Assembly (NCBI GenBank): GCA_902796465.1
Contig: CADBPK010000268.1
Location: forward strand, 1 to 14,785
Length of the DNA: 14,785 bases
Source: an uncultured Erysipelotrichaceae bacterium
GTDB taxonomy: Bacteria > Bacillota_I > Bacilli_A > Erysipelotrichales > Erysipelotrichaceae
Reading direction: 5' to 3'
Below, piece by piece: positions 11,933 to 14,785 of this stretch (position 1 is its first letter; each line of letters begins with the position of its first letter). Below the pieces are notes generated by a model. It did no database searches. It had not been told where the DNA came from and saw only the letters and a list, made by a program, of their open reading frames with translations. The translations under genes were made by a program, and so were the position numbers.

Positions 11933-14689
11933 ATGACGAATCAGAACAACAAAGAGAAAAAAGAAACTGCGAAACCGATAACCCGCAGGCAATATAGAAG
12001 ACAGAAACTGAGAGAGTACAAGAAGATCAAACTGGAGGAGCTTTCTCCGGCTGAGCAGGCAAAGTGGAAACACCGCCGCCGTTATGCCCGCCGGCATAAG
12101 ACGCTGAATTTCCTGATGGCATTCTTTATTCTCGTCATGTCCTGTTATCTTGGCGTCGGCGTATTTGCCGTCAAGACGATGAACAAAATGCTTGAAGGAA
12201 CACCCCAGCTCAGATCCAAGGATTTCATCAGTGAGGAATCCAGCAAGATCTATGACGGGGACGGCAAGCTCCTGACGGAGATCGGTACGATCTACCGTGA
12301 GAACACAACCTATGATAAATGTCCGGAATCCCTGATCGACGCGTTCCTCTCCATAGAGGACTCACGTTACTTCCAGCATAACGGCTTTGATATCCCCCGT
12401 TTCACCAAAGCGGCGATCGAAAACGTCATGCACGGTGACTTCGGCCAGGGTGGTTCCACATTTACCATGCAGCTGGTAAAGAATACCTACTTCTCCATCG
12501 ATGCCGGTGATGAAAGTACGGAGCGTTCCAAATCGCTTTCTTACAAAGCCCAGCAGATCTTCCTGGCGCTGAAGCTTGAAAGAATGATGGACAAGAAGCA
12601 CATCTTCGAGCTCTATGTCAACAAGCTGAATTTCGGCGGTCAGATCAGAGGTGTCAAGAAAGCTGCACAGTATTACTTCAATAAAGACATCACAGAACTG
12701 AATATCAGTGAATCTGCCCTGCTGGCCGGCATCGTCAACCTGCCGAACCAGTACAACCCATATGATTATCTGGAATATGCCACCAGGCGCAGAAACCAGG
12801 TTCTCGATATGATGGAGCAGCACGGCTACATTACAGCCGAGGAAAAAGAACTGGCTAAATCAATTAAGATCGAAGACCAGCTGATCGGCGAGGAAAACCT
12901 GAATGTTGAGAGCAGGGATTACCCTGCCTATATCGATGCTGTTATCGAAGAAGCCATTGCCATGACCGGTTATGACCCTGTCGTCAAAGGCATGCGGATC
13001 TATACTTCCATGAACCGTACGATCCAGTCAAAGATCGAATCGATCGAAGCAGGCGACGGCGGCGTATACTGGCCGGATGACCTGTTCCAGGCAGCGATCG
13101 TTGTCATGAACAACCACAACGGAGAGATCGTCGGCATCGGCGGCGGACGCCATTATGATCAGAATACAGCCCGTTCACTTAACCGTGCGACTTCACAGTT
13201 CAAGCAGCCGGGTTCCTCGATCAAGCCTGTCCTGAGCTATGCACTGGCATTTGAATATCTCGGCTATTCCCTGGATGAGATCCTGCTCGACAAGCCGATC
13301 ACCTTCCCGGGTGAAAGCCGCGTGCTTGTCAACGCAACCGGCAAATACGTCGGTGATGTCACGATCAAGAATGCCGTGGCGCAGTCACTCAATATTCCGG
13401 CTATCCTGACGCTGGAAAATGTTACCGCGAAGATCGGAAGCGAAAAAGTCGTCAGCTACCTGAATGATATCGGGTACTCGGCTATTTCCAACGAAAAGTT
13501 CCATATGTCCTACGCAATCGGCGGAAACGACTTTGTCGCTACCGTCAAGCAGATGGCAGGCGCGCATGCCATGCTCATCAATATGGGCGTATACAATGAA
13601 CCGCATACGATCACGAAGATCGTTATGTCGACCGGTGAGGAATACCTGCCGGAAAACCAGAACAAGCGTGTGCTTTCCTCAGGAAGCGCATGGCTGGTCA
13701 CCCAGCTGGAAGAAAACAACGTCAGCGGCAATATATTCAACTACATGCAGATCCTGAGAAAGTCTTATCCGGTATATGCCAAGACCGGCACGACGGACTG
13801 GGGTTCCGACGGTCTGCAGTACGGCATACCGAAGAATGCCGCCAAGGATAAATGGATGATCTCCAATACTTCCCAGTACACCAACGCAGTCTGGACCGGC
13901 TATGACAAGGCTGTAAAGAACCAGGGTACATATTTCCAGCAATGGAAGAGCAATATGAATATCCCCGGCAATATCAACCTCCAGCTGCTCAACGCGGAAG
14001 AAGAAGTTGCTGAAAAGGACGCCCTCAAGGGTGTTTCCAAACCGGATGATGTCGTAGAAGTCACCTATGCATACGGTACTTATCCGCATGTCAAATCCGA
14101 GAGCTGGATGCCGCGCGGATCCATGAAAACATCACAGGTATCATCAGCCGGTCTGAAGAATACACCGATGATCAGCGCTGACGAATATACCAGCGGCGCT
14201 CCGACGCTTACCAGCATCAACGCATCCTGTTCAAACGGTCTTGTCTATATCAACTGGAACTCCCAGAACGGATGTTCCGGCGGATCCAGGGATATCTCCC
14301 TGCATGATCAGTGGAACAACATCAGCCAGAAAGGCGCTTGTCTTGTCGATACATCCTGGCTCTTCCGCAACCGCGGGAACACCTACGTTGCCGAAATCTA
14401 CGCCAATTCTTCCTACATTACAACTGTAACAAGTACGACCGGTGCCTACGCCGGACTGCCGGCTGAACTCAGCGGCAACATCAGCGTATGCGGTTATTAC
14501 TACAATTCAAAGGGAACCAGTGACAAACTGTGTACCAATGCCGGCACCTATATTCCGGAAGTAGAGGAAGAGGAAGAGGAAGAAGAGGAAGACGAAGAGA
14601 AGAAAGACGACGAAAAGAAGGACGACGAGAAAAAGGACGAAAAGAAAGATAAAGACAAGAATAAAGACAAAGACAAAAAGGACAACTGA
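11933..14689 (+). CDS. Class A penicillin-binding protein (bifunctional transglycosylase/transpeptidase, PBP1A type)
   Basis: Cell-wall synthase of 918 residues that polymerises lipid II and cross-links peptidoglycan outside the membrane. A very basic cytoplasmic N-terminus (1-56) precedes one TM segment (about 57-81). The GT51 domain carries the catalytic Glu E142 in IEDSRYFQHNG, the QGGST motif at 172-176 and E226 in IFELYVNKLNFG. The transpeptidase has SxxK at S428-K431 (PGSSIKP), SxN at 485-487 (SLN) and KTGTT at 617-621, all intact. Residues about 750-870 form an Ig/FN3-like C-terminal module with several cysteines (766, 781, 803, 853, 867). The end is a low-complexity tail of Glu then Lys/Asp (876-918). 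It has a clear SD and its own promoter. The tail ends exactly where an unusual G-run array begins, so the original C-terminus could have been longer. Confidence 0.95.
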   Translation: MTNQNNKEKKETAKPITRRQYRRQKLREYKKIKLEELSPAEQAKWKHRRRYARRHKTLNFLMAFFILVMSCYLGVGVFAVKTMNKMLEGTPQLRSKDFISEESSKIYDGDGKLLTEIGTIYRENTTYDKCPESLIDAFLSIEDSRYFQHNGFDIPRFTKAAIENVMHGDFGQGGSTFTMQLVKNTYFSIDAGDESTERSKSLSYKAQQIFLALKLERMMDKKHIFELYVNKLNFGGQIRGVKKAAQYYFNKDITELNISESALLAGIVNLPNQYNPYDYLEYATRRRNQVLDMMEQHGYITAEEKELAKSIKIEDQLIGEENLNVESRDYPAYIDAVIEEAIAMTGYDPVVKGMRIYTSMNRTIQSKIESIEAGDGGVYWPDDLFQAAIVVMNNHNGEIVGIGGGRHYDQNTARSLNRATSQFKQPGSSIKPVLSYALAFEYLGYSLDEILLDKPITFPGESRVLVNATGKYVGDVTIKNAVAQSLNIPAILTLENVTAKIGSEKVVSYLNDIGYSAISNEKFHMSYAIGGNDFVATVKQMAGAHAMLINMGVYNEPHTITKIVMSTGEEYLPENQNKRVLSSGSAWLVTQLEENNVSGNIFNYMQILRKSYPVYAKTGTTDWGSDGLQYGIPKNAAKDKWMISNTSQYTNAVWTGYDKAVKNQGTYFQQWKSNMNIPGNINLQLLNAEEEVAEKDALKGVSKPDDVVEVTYAYGTYPHVKSESWMPRGSMKTSQVSSAGLKNTPMISADEYTSGAPTLTSINASCSNGLVYINWNSQNGCSGGSRDISLHDQWNNISQKGACLVDTSWLFRNRGNTYVAEIYANSSYITTVTSTTGAYAGLPAELSGNISVCGYYYNSKGTSDKLCTNAGTYIPEVEEEEEEEEEDEEKKDDEKKDDEKKDEKKDKDKNKDKDKKDN
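14561..14686 (+). repeat. Low-complexity polypurine repeat encoding the Glu-run and KD/KDE-repeat tail of the PBP
   Basis: Degenerate GAG/GAA codons followed by irregular AAG-AAG-GAC-GAC-GAA units make an almost entirely purine coding strand, broken mainly by the C of GAC codons. The protein product is a run of Glu then KKDDE-type units. Such tracts change length easily by slippage, so copy number is likely to differ between strains. Confidence 0.8.
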
Positions 14690-14696
14690 TAAAGAC

Positions 14697-14757
14697 GGGG
14701 GGTTACCAAATAAACCTGGGGAAAGTTCAATCTGACCCGGGGACAAATTTGGGGTCT
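14697..14757. repeat. G-run array with 21-nt period; possible end of an insertion element
   Basis: Runs of at least four G begin at 14697, 14718 and 14739, exactly 21 nt apart. The second and third sit in similar contexts (CCTGGGGAAAG and CCCGGGGACAA). A further GGGG follows at 14751, and GACCC (14734-14738) can pair with GGGTC (14752-14756). Similar GGGGACA-type tandem terminal repeats are a feature of IS21-family ends, from memory of the family. No transposase frame is visible before the window ends, so the identity is tentative. The stretch 14690-14785 holds no gene I can support, and no U-tailed terminator for the PBP gene. Confidence 0.4.
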
Positions 14758-14785
14758 TAAAAGAAAAGAAGGCAATGAATTCATA

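Noticed and set aside
14775..14784. ATGAATTCAT palindrome with a nearby AGAAGG, as the start of a new gene
   Set aside because: The SD-like sequence is only 2 nt from the ATG and just three codons remain in the window, so no gene can be supported.
14548..14784. Ser/Phe-rich minus-strand frames opposite the PBP tail
   Set aside because: They are the complement of the polypurine tract; the protein is low-complexity with no support.

Overview
The window looks like chromosomal DNA of a Gram-positive Bacillota species of moderate GC. The reasons are a leucine-specific T-box leader in front of leuS, Shine-Dalgarno sites of the AGGAGG type, a short DnaE resembling the Bacillus DnaE polymerase, an OmpR/PhoR-type two-component pair and a class A penicillin-binding protein. 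Codon choice and the charged C-terminal tail of that protein would fit the Erysipelotrichia, but that placement is only a guess.

Layout. Positions 1-618 (minus) hold the first 206 codons of leucyl-tRNA synthetase, preceded by its T-box riboswitch, intrinsic terminator and promoter (about 638-872). A TfoX N-terminal-domain protein (922-1242, minus) shares a divergent spacer with a GH1 6-phospho-beta-glucosidase (1396-2892, plus), which ends at a clear intrinsic terminator. Next is a class I glutamine-amidotransferase-like peptidase C26 (2961-3677, plus), convergent with a NagD-like HAD protein (3657-4424, minus). That protein diverges from a membrane-anchored metallophosphoesterase-fold protein (4497-5417, plus).

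A compact minus-strand cluster of touching or overlapping genes fills 11810-5409. It comprises dnaE, an OmpR-family response regulator, a sensor histidine kinase, a TrmN6-like tRNA methyltransferase and an unrecognised 188-residue protein. From the 122-bp spacer upstream of dnaE a bifunctional class A PBP (11933-14689, plus) reads the other way. The last ~95 bases carry G-runs spaced exactly 21 nt apart, which look like the start of an insertion element or a protein-binding array.

Most genes are housekeeping: translation (leuS, trmN6), replication (dnaE), cell wall (PBP) and sugar use (GH1). Points of interest are the HAD protein, which has lost all its catalytic motifs; its divergent metallophosphoesterase neighbour, with altered active-site residues; two genes (dnaE and the C26 peptidase) that appear to be transcribed as leaderless mRNAs; a two-component system embedded by overlap in a dnaE operon; and the G-run array after the PBP stop codon. 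I see no CRISPR array, tRNA, rRNA or complete mobile element, and no clear-cut new multi-gene defence or metabolic system.
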